Source of the DNA: Gaiellasilicea sp963761905
GTDB taxonomy: Bacteria; Actinomycetota; Thermoleophilia; Gaiellales; Gaiellaceae
Direction: 5' to 3'
Assembly: GCA_963761905.1 (NCBI GenBank)
Contig: CAVXIQ010000005.1
Coordinates: 434,001-498,000, forward strand
Length of the DNA: 64,000 nucleotides
Positions 46,050 through 55,146 of this stretch are shown one piece after another (positions within the stretch are counted from its first letter, which is position 1; each line of letters begins with the position of its first letter). The notes under the pieces were generated by a model that was not told the origin of the DNA, did not search any database, and saw only the letters and a list, made by a program, of their open reading frames with translations. The position numbers and the translations under genes are program-made.

Positions 46050-47692
46050 TGGCTCGGATCAAGGAACAGTCGGTGCGCGAGGTCGTGGCGGCGACGGACA
46101 TGGTCGAGGTCGTGAACGGACGAACCTCCCTGCGCCGCGCCGGCTCGCATTGGACCGGTCGGTGCCCCTTCCACGAGGAGAGAACGCCGAGCTTCTCCGT
46201 CAATCCCCTCGAGAAGCTCTTCTACTGCTTCGGCTGCGGCAAGGGTGGCGATGCGATCACGTTCGTCCGCGAGACCGAGGCGCTCGACTTCGTCGAGGCG
46301 GTCGAATGGCTCGCAGAGCGATTCAGGGTCACGCTCGAGTACGAGGAGATCTCACCGGCCCTCGAAGCCTCCCGCAAGCGGCGGGATCGGCTGCACGCGC
46401 TGCTCGAGCAGGCGACGAGCTTCTACGAGCGGCATCTCTGGGACTCGTCGACAGGCGAGCCTGTGCGGGAATACCTGGTTGGGCGCGAGCTGAACGAGCC
46501 CATCTGCCGTGAGTTCCGGCTCGGGCTCTCGCCCGGCGAAGGTCTCGCACGGAAGGCCCTGGAGAAGGGCTTCACGCCGGAGGAGCTCCGGGCGGCAGGG
46601 CTGACCAACGCGGCCGATCGCGACTACTTCCCGCCCCGGCTGATGTTTCCGCTCGCCGACGCGCGCGGCCGGATCGTCGGCTTCCAGGCACGCAAGCTCA
46701 ACGACGACGATCCGATGCGCGGCAAGTACGTCAACACCCCCGAGACCGAGCTCTTCCACAAGTCCGCGGTTCTCTACGGTCTCCACCTTGCCCGAACCGC
46801 GATCGCGAAGCAGGAGCGCGCCGTCGTCGTCGAGGGAAACACCGATGTGATCGCTCTGCGGCAGGTGGGGTTCGAGCCGGTGATCGCCTCGATGGGAACC
46901 GCGCTGACCGAGCGTCAGCTCAAGGAGTTGCAGCGGCTGACCCGCCGCGTCTATCTCTGCTTCGACGCGGACGCGGCGGGAGAGGAGGCGACGCTCCGCG
47001 GGATGGAGCTCGCGACGTCGCTCGGCCTGGACGTCCGCGTGGTCGCTCTGCCACCGGGACAGGATCCGGCTGACGCGCCCGCGGGCTTCGAGGAGCGGCT
47101 CGAGGAAGCCGAGAGCTACGTGGTCTATCGCGTTCGGCTCGAGCTCGAGCGGGCGGCCGACACCCAGGAGGCGTTCGCGCGCGTGCGCGCGACGCTCGAA
47201 CGCACTGAGGATTCGCCGGAGTGGCAGGAGGCACGGCGGATCGTCGCGAGCCGGCTCAACCTTCCGAGCCAGACGCTCTCGAGCCTCGTCCCGAAGGGAG
47301 GAGTGCGCACGCTGACGCAGGAGCTCTCGCCGCGCATGCTGCAGAAGGGAGACCGGCTCGAGCGCGACGCCCTGGCGGCGTGCGCTGCCGAGCCGGGGCT
47401 CGTCACGCTGCTGACGGAGGTCTCCGCCGATCACTTCGACGACCCGCTTCATCGGCGGTTTCGGGATCAGCTCGTCGGTGGCGGCGACGACCCCGAGCTG
47501 GTCGCGCTGCACGCCGAGCTCGACGCCCGCGCGGCGCGCGAGGGCCTGGACGAGCGCACGGGCAAGGAGCTGCTCCTCAATCTGCGCGAGCGACGGCTGC
47601 GCCGCGAGCTTGCAACTGCCGACCTTGACCGGATGAAGGAGCTCCAGACCGCGCTCTCGCGGATTCGAGAGGCGATCCTCGAGCTCGCCTGA
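46049..47692 (+). CDS. dnaG: DNA primase
   Basis: 547 residues. The N-terminal zinc-binding domain has CPFHEERTPSF and FYCFGCGKGGD. The TOPRIM catalytic centre follows with VVVEGNTDVIAL near residue 260 and YLCFDADAAGEEA near 308. The C-terminal helicase-binding part is short and ends RIREAILELA. It makes RNA primers at the fork. The GTG at 46049 overlaps the dgt stop by one base. Confidence 0.95.
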   Translation: MARIKEQSVREVVAATDMVEVVNGRTSLRRAGSHWTGRCPFHEERTPSFSVNPLEKLFYCFGCGKGGDAITFVRETEALDFVEAVEWLAERFRVTLEYEEISPALEASRKRRDRLHALLEQATSFYERHLWDSSTGEPVREYLVGRELNEPICREFRLGLSPGEGLARKALEKGFTPEELRAAGLTNAADRDYFPPRLMFPLADARGRIVGFQARKLNDDDPMRGKYVNTPETELFHKSAVLYGLHLARTAIAKQERAVVVEGNTDVIALRQVGFEPVIASMGTALTERQLKELQRLTRRVYLCFDADAAGEEATLRGMELATSLGLDVRVVALPPGQDPADAPAGFEERLEEAESYVVYRVRLELERAADTQEAFARVRATLERTEDSPEWQEARRIVASRLNLPSQTLSSLVPKGGVRTLTQELSPRMLQKGDRLERDALAACAAEPGLVTLLTEVSADHFDDPLHRRFRDQLVGGGDDPELVALHAELDARAAREGLDERTGKELLLNLRERRLRRELATADLDRMKELQTALSRIREAILELA

Positions 47693-47727
47693 GGCCGGCG
47701 CGGCGCTCGCTACAATCCGCCGCGCTT

Positions 47728-47800
47728 TCCCCGGTAGCTCAATTGGCAGAGCGGCGGACTGTTAATCCGTAGGTTGTCGGTTCGAGTCCGACCCGGGGAG
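47728..47800 (+). tRNA. tRNA-Asn (anticodon GTT)
   Basis: A 73-base cloverleaf. The seven-base acceptor stem TCCCCGG pairs with CCGGGGA, the D-arm is AGCTCAATTGGCAGAGC, the anticodon loop CTGTTAA gives GTT at 47761-47763, and the T-arm has GGTTCGAGTCC. CCA is not encoded. It lies 35 bases after dnaG. Confidence 0.96.
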
Positions 47801-47809
47801 CTCAGCGGG

Positions 47810-48364
47810 TCACGACGGCGAGCACCGCGTCCCGATTCCGAACGGCACCGTCGCCTGCTTCCCCTCGGATGTGAACAGCAGCGGGACGCAGGCGGTGCGG
47901 CTGCGAAGGTGAAAGCCGCCGTCGAACACGTTCCACGGCAGGCCGTAGGAGGGGCAGCTCGGAAACCGAAGCGCGTGGACGGGCTTCGTGTTCCCCCACG
48001 AGATCGCGGCGCGGTCACGCCACTTTTCGGGAACGGTGATCTCCACGGGCGGCGCGCCTGCGCGGACGGTGAGCCCCGTGTCGGCGAAATACGGCCAGTT
48101 CTTTGCGCCCGTCGGTGTTGCCGCATCGCCTCGGTAGCCGGCGGTGACGTAGATGACGTCGAGCACCAGCCGGTCGTCGAGCTCGGTGCCGGAGTACCTC
48201 GCGCCACCCAGGCTCGTCTCGCACGGCACAACCGGAACATCCGAGACCGAGGCGGTCTCGACGGTCGGTGCCGACGTCGGCTCCTGGTTGCCGCCGCAAG
48301 CCGCCACGCCGATCCCGGCGAGTACGACTGCGGCGATCGACGCTGCGACCCCTGCGCGCTTCAC
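47810..48364 (-). CDS. Predicted lipoprotein
   Basis: 184 residues. A signal peptide ends in the lipobox LAGIGVAACGG near residue 23, so the Cys should be lipid-modified. The rest is beta-rich, with paired cysteines further on (CETS, FPSCPSYG, TACVPL). No family is recognised. The ATG at 48364 is close to the signal sequence. It diverges from the flavin reductase gene across 50 bases. Confidence 0.72.
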   Translation of the reverse strand: MKRAGVAASIAAVVLAGIGVAACGGNQEPTSAPTVETASVSDVPVVPCETSLGGARYSGTELDDRLVLDVIYVTAGYRGDAATPTGAKNWPYFADTGLTVRAGAPPVEITVPEKWRDRAAISWGNTKPVHALRFPSCPSYGLPWNVFDGGFHLRSRTACVPLLFTSEGKQATVPFGIGTRCSPS

Positions 48365-48414
48365 GTCGGCATTAGAGCAGTCGTGGCCGCGCTTCCCGCT
48401 CGTAAGCTCCGGGA

Positions 48415-48909
48415 ATGGCCGTCAGCCGCGACGACTTCGCCTCGATCATGAGCGCGTTCCCGACCGGGGTCGCGATCGTGACGACTCTCGACGAGGCAGG
48501 GACGCCCCGGGGTCTGACGACGAACGCCGTCTGCGCCGTCTCGGCAGACCCACCACTGCTCCTCGTCTGCGTCGCCAGGACGAGCCGGACGCTCGCGGCG
48601 CTGCGGCATGCGAAGCGCTTCGTCGTCAACTTCATGAGCGACGGCCGCGCCGACCTCTGTGCGCTCTTCGCGTCGAAGGCGGAGGACAAGTTCGCCGACG
48701 TGCGCTGGGAGCCGGGGCTGGGAGGTGTGCCGTGCCTGACGGCGGATGCGCTCGCCTACGCCGAGTGCTTGACCGAGCAGGAGCTCGAGGCGGGCGACCA
48801 CCTGATCCTGATCGGCCTCGTCGAGTCGGGGAGCCCGCCCGACCCCGAGCGCGTTCCGATCCTCTACTTCCGTCAGGCCTACGGCAGTACCCCGACTGCG
48901 GCCTCGTAG
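48415..48909 (+). CDS. Flavin reductase-like FMN-binding protein
   Basis: 164 residues of the flavin-reductase (HpaC/RutF-like) family: SAFPTGVAIVTTLDEAG at the start, PRGLTTNAVCAVSADPPLLLVCVA and FVVNFMSDGRADL. These supply reduced flavin to a monooxygenase. The ATG at 48415 fits. It stands at the edge of the catabolic cluster that also holds an LLM monooxygenase, so it is a plausible partner, by inference. It overlaps the convergent barrel gene by 31 bases. Confidence 0.85.
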   Translation: MAVSRDDFASIMSAFPTGVAIVTTLDEAGTPRGLTTNAVCAVSADPPLLLVCVARTSRTLAALRHAKRFVVNFMSDGRADLCALFASKAEDKFADVRWEPGLGGVPCLTADALAYAECLTEQELEAGDHLILIGLVESGSPPDPERVPILYFRQAYGSTPTAAS

Positions 48910-49697
48910 GCGCGGCGCGCGGCCTGCTCGACAGGGAGCGACCAGAGCGAGTCGGGCTGCTCGGGGTCGCCGAAGATCTCGACGTCCCACGAGCCTTGGA
49001 AGCCGGCTTGCGCCAGGATCGCCGTGAGCTCGCGCGTCCTCGAGATTCCCTCGCCCGGAAGCGCGCGATCGGCTCGTCCGGCCGGGAACCAGTCGGCGAC
49101 GTGCACGCCCGTGATCCGGTCGACGTGCTTCCGAAGATCGTCCTCGATCGTCGGCGTGTCCCAGACGTGCCACAGGTCGACCATGATCCCCACCTCCGGA
49201 AGGTCGGCCTCCGCCAGCAAGGCGAGCGCCTCCGGGATCGTGGTGACGAGCGTGAGGCCGTCTCGCTCGGAGGTGTGGATCGGCTCGAGGCCGAGTCGCA
49301 CCCCCGCAGTCGCAGCGGCCGCAGCGACGCGTCGCAGACCCCGGACGACGACGCGGCGTGCGTCGGTCTCGCTCAGGTTCCCGGCCGGGCCGGTCAGGAG
49401 GAGGACGGATTCCGGCTGGTAGCGCGCGAAGCGAACCATGCTGGCGCAGAGCGACTCGATCCGCTCCTCGACGTCGAGCGGGCCCTCGATCACCGCGTTC
49501 GGCAGGATCGACGGGACGAGCGGGACGCAGTTTGTCGCCCGAAGGCCGCTCGAGCGGAACGCCGCTAGGTCGGACTCGTCGTCTCCGAGCTTCGACTCCC
49601 AGATCCCGATTCCGTCGAATCCGGCGGCGGCATAGGCGCTCAGGTCGTCGCGGAAGCTCGCGCTGGGCGTCGAGATCTCGCTCAGCGACAGCGGCAT
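48879..49697 (-). CDS. Xylose-isomerase-like TIM-barrel protein
   Basis: 272 residues of the sugar-phosphate isomerase/epimerase superfamily. Evidence: LSAYAAAGFDGIGIWESKLGD near the start, GVRLGLEPIHTS with a metal Glu, VGIMVDLWHVWDT with Asp and His ligands, GVHVADW, and a late WDVEIFGD with the last Glu. These enzymes bind a divalent metal and isomerise sugars or cyclitols. The substrate is not known. The ATG overlaps the stop of the FAD oxidoreductase gene by one base, so both are probably made together. Confidence 0.82.
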   Translation of the reverse strand: MPLSLSEISTPSASFRDDLSAYAAAGFDGIGIWESKLGDDESDLAAFRSSGLRATNCVPLVPSILPNAVIEGPLDVEERIESLCASMVRFARYQPESVLLLTGPAGNLSETDARRVVVRGLRRVAAAAATAGVRLGLEPIHTSERDGLTLVTTIPEALALLAEADLPEVGIMVDLWHVWDTPTIEDDLRKHVDRITGVHVADWFPAGRADRALPGEGISRTRELTAILAQAGFQGSWDVEIFGDPEQPDSLWSLPVEQAARRAYEAAVGVLP

Positions 49698-51298
49698 TAG
49701 AGGCCCGGCACCTTCGAGAGCAGGCGACGCGGAAGCGGAGGTCGCGTCAGCCGCTTCGCGGTGAGGTAGCCGGAGCCCGCTCCGAGCCCCGGCCCGGGAT
49801 GCGTGCTCGCACCGATGTGAAACAGGCGCTCGACCGGTGTTGCGTGCCCCGGGCTGGCGGGAGTCGGCCGCCAGAGAAGGTTCTGGTCGAGCGCGCACGA
49901 GCCGCCGTAGATGTCGCCGCCGACCCAGTTCGGGTTCGCCGCGGCGATCTCGGCGGGGCCGAGCACGACGCGCCCGATGGTGGACGCGCCGAGGTTCTCG
50001 ATGTGGCCGCCGAGACGCTCCACGATCCGATCGGCGTACGCCTCGCGGAGCCGCTCGTCCCAGCCGTTCGCCGTGTCGAGCTCGCCGGCCGCGTCGCCCT
50101 TCGGCCGCGAGGGCAGCTCCTGGAGCTGGATCCAGAGAATGCCTTTGCCCTCGGGAGCGCGCGACGGATCGACGGCGAGTGGCTGGCCGCAGACGATCGT
50201 CGCCTCGGCCGGCAGCAGGTCGCGCTCGGCCTCGTTGACGGCCCGCGAGACGCCGTCCAGGCCGGGCGTCACGTGCACGATCGGCGTTCGCGCGAGCCGT
50301 TCGTCGCCGCGCCACCGAGGGAGCTCGTCGAGTGCGAGATGGATCTGCATCTCGCCTCGCCCGTAGCGGAACCGGCGCGCCGCCTCGCGGATGTTCGCCG
50401 GTGCCGCGCCCTCGGACAGGAGCCGCCCGTAGAGCTGAGTGGGGGTGACACAGGCGAGCACCGCGCGTGACGCCGCGATCGTCTCGCCGCCTGCGAGGGC
50501 TACTGCAGTCGCACGACCGTCGGAAACGACGATCCGCTCCACCTCGGACTCGGTTCGAAGCTCACCGCCTGCCTCGCGGACGATCGTCGCCAGGCCGTCC
50601 ACGAGCTTCACGCCGCCGCCGCGCGGAACGGGCATCCCGCCGAGCTGGAGCGCGCAGGCGATCACCTGCGTCATGAAGCCGGAGGTCGCCTGATCCGGGC
50701 CGAGCCCGGTGTGCAGCACCCACGGCGCGAGGAGGCCGTGAGCCGCCTCGTCGTCGAACGTCTCCGTGAGCCAGTCGCGCGCGGTCGTGAGCACGCGACC
50801 GCCGAACTCGAGGAGCCCGCGACGACCGAAGCGCGCGTACGCCTGCCGTCCCAGGCCGAGGCCCGCCGCCGACCAGAGCTCCGTGCCGAGGACGCCGAAG
50901 GCGAGATCCGCGTCGGCCATGAACTCGTCGAACTGCCGAGGCCAGGCGTCGCCGAGCTCTGCGGCGTTCGCCGCTCCGTCCGTCGAGAGAAACGCGCTCG
51001 AGCCGTCGGGGAACGCCGAAGCCGTTGGGAGCTCGGTGTTGAGGTACTCGACGCCGAGGCGGTCGAGATCGGGCTTCAGCTCGGCGTAGGCGGGCGAGCC
51101 CGTCCAGAGCGGGTGCCAGGACGCGAAGACCTCGTGGGTGAAACCGGGCTCGATCAGCCCGTCGACCGTGCGAATCGCCCCTCCGAGCCACTCGTTCCGC
51201 TCCAGCACGCAGACCTTCCAGCCGGCTTTCGCGAGGAGCGCTGCACCAGCGAGAGAGTTGATCCCGCTGCCGACGAAGACCGCATCGAAGCCCGCCAT
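49697..51298 (-). CDS. FAD-dependent oxidoreductase, phytoene-desaturase-like
   Basis: 533 residues. The N-terminal dinucleotide loop VGSGINSLAGAALLAKAG is followed by an acidic strand end VCVLERNEWLGGAIRT. This and the long middle with LLAPWVLHTGLG and MPVPRGGGVKLVDGL resemble carotenoid desaturases and amine oxidases. The C-terminus FHIGASTHPGPGLGAGSGYLTAKRL is the FAD-binding end. No carotenoid gene is nearby. It may act on the same substrate as the cluster. It diverges from the molybdenum hydroxylase operon across a 76-base gap holding two GACATGTC boxes. Confidence 0.8.
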   Translation of the reverse strand: MAGFDAVFVGSGINSLAGAALLAKAGWKVCVLERNEWLGGAIRTVDGLIEPGFTHEVFASWHPLWTGSPAYAELKPDLDRLGVEYLNTELPTASAFPDGSSAFLSTDGAANAAELGDAWPRQFDEFMADADLAFGVLGTELWSAAGLGLGRQAYARFGRRGLLEFGGRVLTTARDWLTETFDDEAAHGLLAPWVLHTGLGPDQATSGFMTQVIACALQLGGMPVPRGGGVKLVDGLATIVREAGGELRTESEVERIVVSDGRATAVALAGGETIAASRAVLACVTPTQLYGRLLSEGAAPANIREAARRFRYGRGEMQIHLALDELPRWRGDERLARTPIVHVTPGLDGVSRAVNEAERDLLPAEATIVCGQPLAVDPSRAPEGKGILWIQLQELPSRPKGDAAGELDTANGWDERLREAYADRIVERLGGHIENLGASTIGRVVLGPAEIAAANPNWVGGDIYGGSCALDQNLLWRPTPASPGHATPVERLFHIGASTHPGPGLGAGSGYLTAKRLTRPPLPRRLLSKVPGL

Positions 51299-51319
51299 TC
51301 CGGGCGAGCCTACTGCCTC

Positions 51320-51346
51320 GACATGTCTCTGGTTCTATGACATGTC
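51320..51346. promoter_or_regulatory. Two GACATGTC palindromes, a candidate operator
   Basis: The eight-base palindrome GACATGTC occurs at 51320-51327 and 51339-51346, 19 bases apart (about two helical turns), in the divergent gap between the FAD oxidoreductase and the molybdenum hydroxylase operon. A similar arrangement recurs at 61574-61620. Confidence 0.6.
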
Positions 51347-51374
51347 AGGGGGAAATCTGCGTAGGATCACCGTC

Positions 51375-52193
51375 ATGCTCCTGCGTGAGGTCGAGTACGC
51401 GCGGCCGGGGTCGGTCGAGGAAGCGATCCGGCTACTCGCGGGCCACGAAGGCGCGCGGGCGCTCGCCGGGGGCCAGACGCTCGTGAACGTGATGAAGGCG
51501 CGGGCCGCGTCGCCCGACGTGCTCGTCGATCTCAACCGGCTCGAGGAGCTTCGTGCGATCTCCGTCTCGGGCGACACGCTCGAGCTCGGGGCGATGGCGA
51601 CCTACGCGCAGATCATGGGCTCGTCGGAGGTACAGGTCGCGCGGCCGATCCTCTGCGTGGTCGTCGCCCAGATCGCGGACGTCCAGGTGCGAAACCGCGG
51701 CACGATCGGCGGCAACGCCTGTTCGAGCGATCCGACGAACCACCTGCCGCCGCTGCTCGTTGCGCTCGACGCCTCGTTCACGATTCGCGGCTCCGAGGGC
51801 GAGCGGACGGTGGCTGCAGCGGACTTCTTCCTCGGCGTCTACATGACCGCGGTGGCGGAGGGCGAGTTGCTCGTCTCGATCTCGGTTCCCGCCTCCGCGA
51901 ACGCGGCCGACGGGTTCGACGCGGTGACGATCGGGCGCGAGGGAACGTGCATCGTCAGCGCCGCGGCGTGTCTGAGCAACGGAGGGGCGCGGATCGCGCT
52001 CGGCTGCGTCGACGCGGTTCCCGTACTCGTAGAGGTGGAGGGAATCGAGCCTGACGCCGTTCGCGCCGCCGTCGCCGCCGCGGGGCTCGATCCGCCGTCC
52101 GACGTCCACGGCTCCGGCGACTACCGTCGTCACCTAGCCGAAGTGTGCGCCCTCCGCGCCGTCCAGCATGCGAACGAGAGGGGAGCGAAGTGA
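51375..52193 (+). CDS. Molybdenum hydroxylase FAD subunit (CoxM-like)
   Basis: 272 residues. It carries FAD for a three-subunit molybdenum hydroxylase. The FAD loops ARALAGGQTLVNVMKAR and IADVQVRNRGTIGGNACSSDP are the family signatures. Subunit order here is FAD-[2Fe-2S]-Mo. The ATG at 51375 is the first usable start. Its stop overlaps the GTG of the iron-sulfur subunit. The substrate cannot be told; xanthine, carbon monoxide, nicotinate and aldehyde enzymes all use this subunit type. Confidence 0.88.
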   Translation: MLLREVEYARPGSVEEAIRLLAGHEGARALAGGQTLVNVMKARAASPDVLVDLNRLEELRAISVSGDTLELGAMATYAQIMGSSEVQVARPILCVVVAQIADVQVRNRGTIGGNACSSDPTNHLPPLLVALDASFTIRGSEGERTVAAADFFLGVYMTAVAEGELLVSISVPASANAADGFDAVTIGREGTCIVSAAACLSNGGARIALGCVDAVPVLVEVEGIEPDAVRAAVAAAGLDPPSDVHGSGDYRRHLAEVCALRAVQHANERGAK

Positions 52194-52663
52194 CGGAACC
52201 GTCCACGAGCGCGTCGATCTCGGTCGAGATCAACGGCGAGCTGTACGAGCGCGAGGTCGACGCCCGCCGTCTGCTCGTCCACTTCATCCGCGACGACGTG
52301 GAGCTGACCGGGACGCACATCGGCTGCGACACCGGCAACTGCGGCGCCTGCACGATCCACCTCGACGGAGCCGCCGTGAAGAGCTGCATGCTGCTGGCCG
52401 TCCAGGCGGACGGCGCGAAGATCCGGACGGTGGAGGATCTCGCCGACGACGACGGCCTGAACGCTCTCCAGCAGTCGTTTTCCTCGCACCACGCGCTCCA
52501 GTGCGGCTACTGCACGCCGGGGATGCTGATGAGCGCGACGGCGCTCCTCGAGGCGAATCCGCGCCCGAGCGAGGACGAGGCGCGGACGGCGATCCAGGGC
52601 AACATCTGCCGCTGCACCGGCTACCAGAACATCGTGGAAGCGATTACCTCGGTGAACGCGTGA
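52190..52663 (+). CDS. Molybdenum hydroxylase [2Fe-2S] subunit (CoxS-like)
   Basis: 157 residues carrying two [2Fe-2S] clusters. The first is plant-ferredoxin-like with Cys 46, 51, 54 and 66 (GCDTGNCGACTIHLDG). The second is alpha-helical with Cys 105 and 108 in QCGYCTPGM and Cys 140 and 142 in GNICRCTGY. It passes electrons between molybdenum and FAD. The GTG start overlaps the previous stop, and its own stop overlaps the next GTG. Confidence 0.93.
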   Translation: MTEPSTSASISVEINGELYEREVDARRLLVHFIRDDVELTGTHIGCDTGNCGACTIHLDGAAVKSCMLLAVQADGAKIRTVEDLADDDGLNALQQSFSSHHALQCGYCTPGMLMSATALLEANPRPSEDEARTAIQGNICRCTGYQNIVEAITSVNA

Positions 52664-55146
52664 GCACGACGGAGACGGGGACGACCACGGCGACGCCGGT
52701 CGTGACGGAGCCGGGCGAGCTGCGCAAGGGCTCGATCGGCACCTCGATCCCGCGGAAGGAGGACGGCCGACTCGTCCAGGGTCAGGGCGTCTTCTTCGAC
52801 GACATCCGGCGGCACGGAACCGGCTACGTCCACTTCGTCCGCTCGCCGTACGCGCACGCGAAGATCGTCTCGGTCGACGTCTCGGCGGCGCTCGCGCTCG
52901 ACGGCGTCTACGGGACGCTCACCGGCGACGAGGTCGCGATCCACACGGATCCCTTCTTCGAGATGTCGACGCCGCCCGGAGCGCACATCAAGGACTACGC
53001 GCTGGCCGTCGGCACGACGCGCTTCATGGGCGAGCCCGTCGCGGCGGTGGCAGCGGCGACCCGCGAGCTCGCCCGCGACGCCGCCGAGCTCGTCGAGGTC
53101 GAGTACGAGCCGCTCGACGTGCTCGTCGATGCTCGCGAGGCCGTCAAGAACGAGATCGTGATGCACGACGAGGCCGGCTCGAACGTCGTCTGGAGCGGCG
53201 TCTTCGACTGGGGCGACTGGGAGGGGGCGAAGGCCGAGGCCGACCACCTTGTCACGATCGACGAGCTCCACTTCCACCGCTTCAGCTCGACACCGCTCGA
53301 GTGCTCGGGCGCGCTCGTCGAGTACGAGCGCGGTACCGGCCAGTGGACGCTCTACTGCAATCACCAGATGCCGGGCATCGGCGCGATCTGGATGGCGCCG
53401 GCGCTCCGGGCGCCCCTCGACAAGCTCCGCTTCGTCACCCACGACATCGGCGGTGCCTTCGGAAACAAGATCTGCCTGCATCCGTACTACGTCGTCCTCT
53501 GCCTGCTGGCGCGGAAGCTCGGCCGCCCGATCCAGTGGACGGAGTGGCGCACCGACCAGCACACCGCGAACGCGCACGGCAACGAGCGCTGGTTCCACGA
53601 CGTCGAGGTCGCGGTCAAGGCCGACGGGACGATGCTCGGCTTCAACGTCAAGGCGCTCGACGACTGCGGCGCCTTCCCCCGCTACGAGCCGCTCGGCTGC
53701 ATCATCTGGGCCCAGGTGACGCCCGGCTGCTACGCCTGGCGGAACATCCGCGTCGACTTCACGCAGGTGACGACGAACAAGTCGCCGGTCTCCCCGAACC
53801 GCGGCTACTCGCGGATGCAGCACCTCTGGCTGACCGAGCGGATCATCGACATCGTCGCGGCGGAGCTCGAGCTCGATCCGGTCGCGGTGCGCAAGCTGAA
53901 CTACGTCAAGGCCGAGCAGATGCCGTACGAGACGCCGAACGGGTGCGTCTACGACTCCGGGGACTACGCGCGCTGCCTCGATATGGCGCTCGAGCTCGTC
54001 GGCTACGAGGGGATCGAGGCGCGGCGGGAAGAGGCGGCCGGGCGCGGCAAGCTGCTCGGAATCGGAATCGGCTCGACGCTCGACTCGGGAACGAACAACT
54101 TCGGGCAGTCGACGCTCCTGAACCCGGAGCTTCAGTTCTCCGGGAACAACGAGGCGGCGACCGTGAAGCTCGACATCTTCGGCGAGGTCGTCGTCACGCT
54201 CGGGACCGTGCCGCAGGGTCAGGGCCACGAGACGACCGCTTCGCAGGTCGTCGGCGACATCATCGGCTGCTCGCCCGAGCAGGTGCACGTGCGGCCCGGG
54301 CACGACACGTTCTTCAACTCGCACGCGGGCTTCTCGGGGACGTATGCGAGCCAGTTCGCGGTCACCGGTCTCGGCGCGGTCAAGGGCGCGGCGGAGCTGC
54401 TCCGAGCGGAGATGATCCAGCTCGCAGCGGCCGTGCTCCAGGCGCCGGAGGAGGCGATCGAGCTCGCCGACGGCTTCGCGCGGATCAAGGACGGCCCGGA
54501 GGAGGCGGCGCTGCCGTTCATGGCGCTCGGCGCGATCGTGAACGCGAACAACGCCTTTCTCCCGCCCGACTTCAACCCGACGCTGAACCACCGCTTCGTC
54601 TACCGGCCGTACTTCGGGATGGTCGACACGGAGAAGAAGACCGGCAAGCTGACGCTCACGTACGCGACCCAGATCCATGCGTGCGTGGTCGAGGTCGACC
54701 AGGAGACGGGGGTTGTCGAGATCGTCGACTACGCCGCCGTGGACGACTGCGGCGTGCGGATCCATCCGCAGATCGTGGAGGGTCAGGTGCATGGCGCCAC
54801 GGTGCACGCGATCGGGGCAGCGCTGCACGAGGACTTCGTCTACGACGAGGACGGGCAGCTCCTGACCTCCAACTTCTACGACTACCACGTGCCGCACGCG
54901 CTCGACGTGCCGGAGCTGAAGACGGCCGCGATCGAGTCGCCGTCGCCCTTCACGCCGCTCGGGACGAAGGGGATGGGCGAAGGAGGCGGCGGCGGGATCC
55001 ACTGCATCTGCTCGGCGATCCAGGACGCGCTCAAGCCGGCCGGAAAGCCGATCGTCTACGACAGCTGCAATCCGTCACACCGCGTCTGGTCGATGCTCCA
55101 GGATCCGGAGTCCACGCGCGCCAACGTCAAGGTGGTCTCGACGTGA
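52660..55146 (+). CDS. Molybdenum hydroxylase large subunit, xanthine-dehydrogenase family
   Basis: 828 residues. The molybdopterin-cytosine-dinucleotide-type subunit contains GTSIPRKEDGRLVQGQGVF at the start, the THDIGGAFGNK loop, QGQGHETTASQVV, and GTKGMGEGGGGG with the active-site Glu near residue 774. Where CO dehydrogenases have AYxCSFR (form I) or AYRGAGR (form II), this one has PNRGYSRMQ near residue 380. So it is probably not a CO dehydrogenase. The substrate is unknown and could be an N-heterocycle or aldehyde. Length is normal. The GTG overlaps the previous stop. Confidence 0.87.
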   Translation: MSTTETGTTTATPVVTEPGELRKGSIGTSIPRKEDGRLVQGQGVFFDDIRRHGTGYVHFVRSPYAHAKIVSVDVSAALALDGVYGTLTGDEVAIHTDPFFEMSTPPGAHIKDYALAVGTTRFMGEPVAAVAAATRELARDAAELVEVEYEPLDVLVDAREAVKNEIVMHDEAGSNVVWSGVFDWGDWEGAKAEADHLVTIDELHFHRFSSTPLECSGALVEYERGTGQWTLYCNHQMPGIGAIWMAPALRAPLDKLRFVTHDIGGAFGNKICLHPYYVVLCLLARKLGRPIQWTEWRTDQHTANAHGNERWFHDVEVAVKADGTMLGFNVKALDDCGAFPRYEPLGCIIWAQVTPGCYAWRNIRVDFTQVTTNKSPVSPNRGYSRMQHLWLTERIIDIVAAELELDPVAVRKLNYVKAEQMPYETPNGCVYDSGDYARCLDMALELVGYEGIEARREEAAGRGKLLGIGIGSTLDSGTNNFGQSTLLNPELQFSGNNEAATVKLDIFGEVVVTLGTVPQGQGHETTASQVVGDIIGCSPEQVHVRPGHDTFFNSHAGFSGTYASQFAVTGLGAVKGAAELLRAEMIQLAAAVLQAPEEAIELADGFARIKDGPEEAALPFMALGAIVNANNAFLPPDFNPTLNHRFVYRPYFGMVDTEKKTGKLTLTYATQIHACVVEVDQETGVVEIVDYAAVDDCGVRIHPQIVEGQVHGATVHAIGAALHEDFVYDEDGQLLTSNFYDYHVPHALDVPELKTAAIESPSPFTPLGTKGMGEGGGGGIHCICSAIQDALKPAGKPIVYDSCNPSHRVWSMLQDPESTRANVKVVST

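Noticed and set aside
52621..55002. A long open frame opposite the molybdenum hydroxylase large subunit.
   Set aside because: It has no motif and is the complement of conserved cofactor-binding stretches.
52660..55146. Aerobic CO dehydrogenase.
   Set aside because: The large subunit lacks both the form I and form II active-site loops, and the neighbours point to another substrate.
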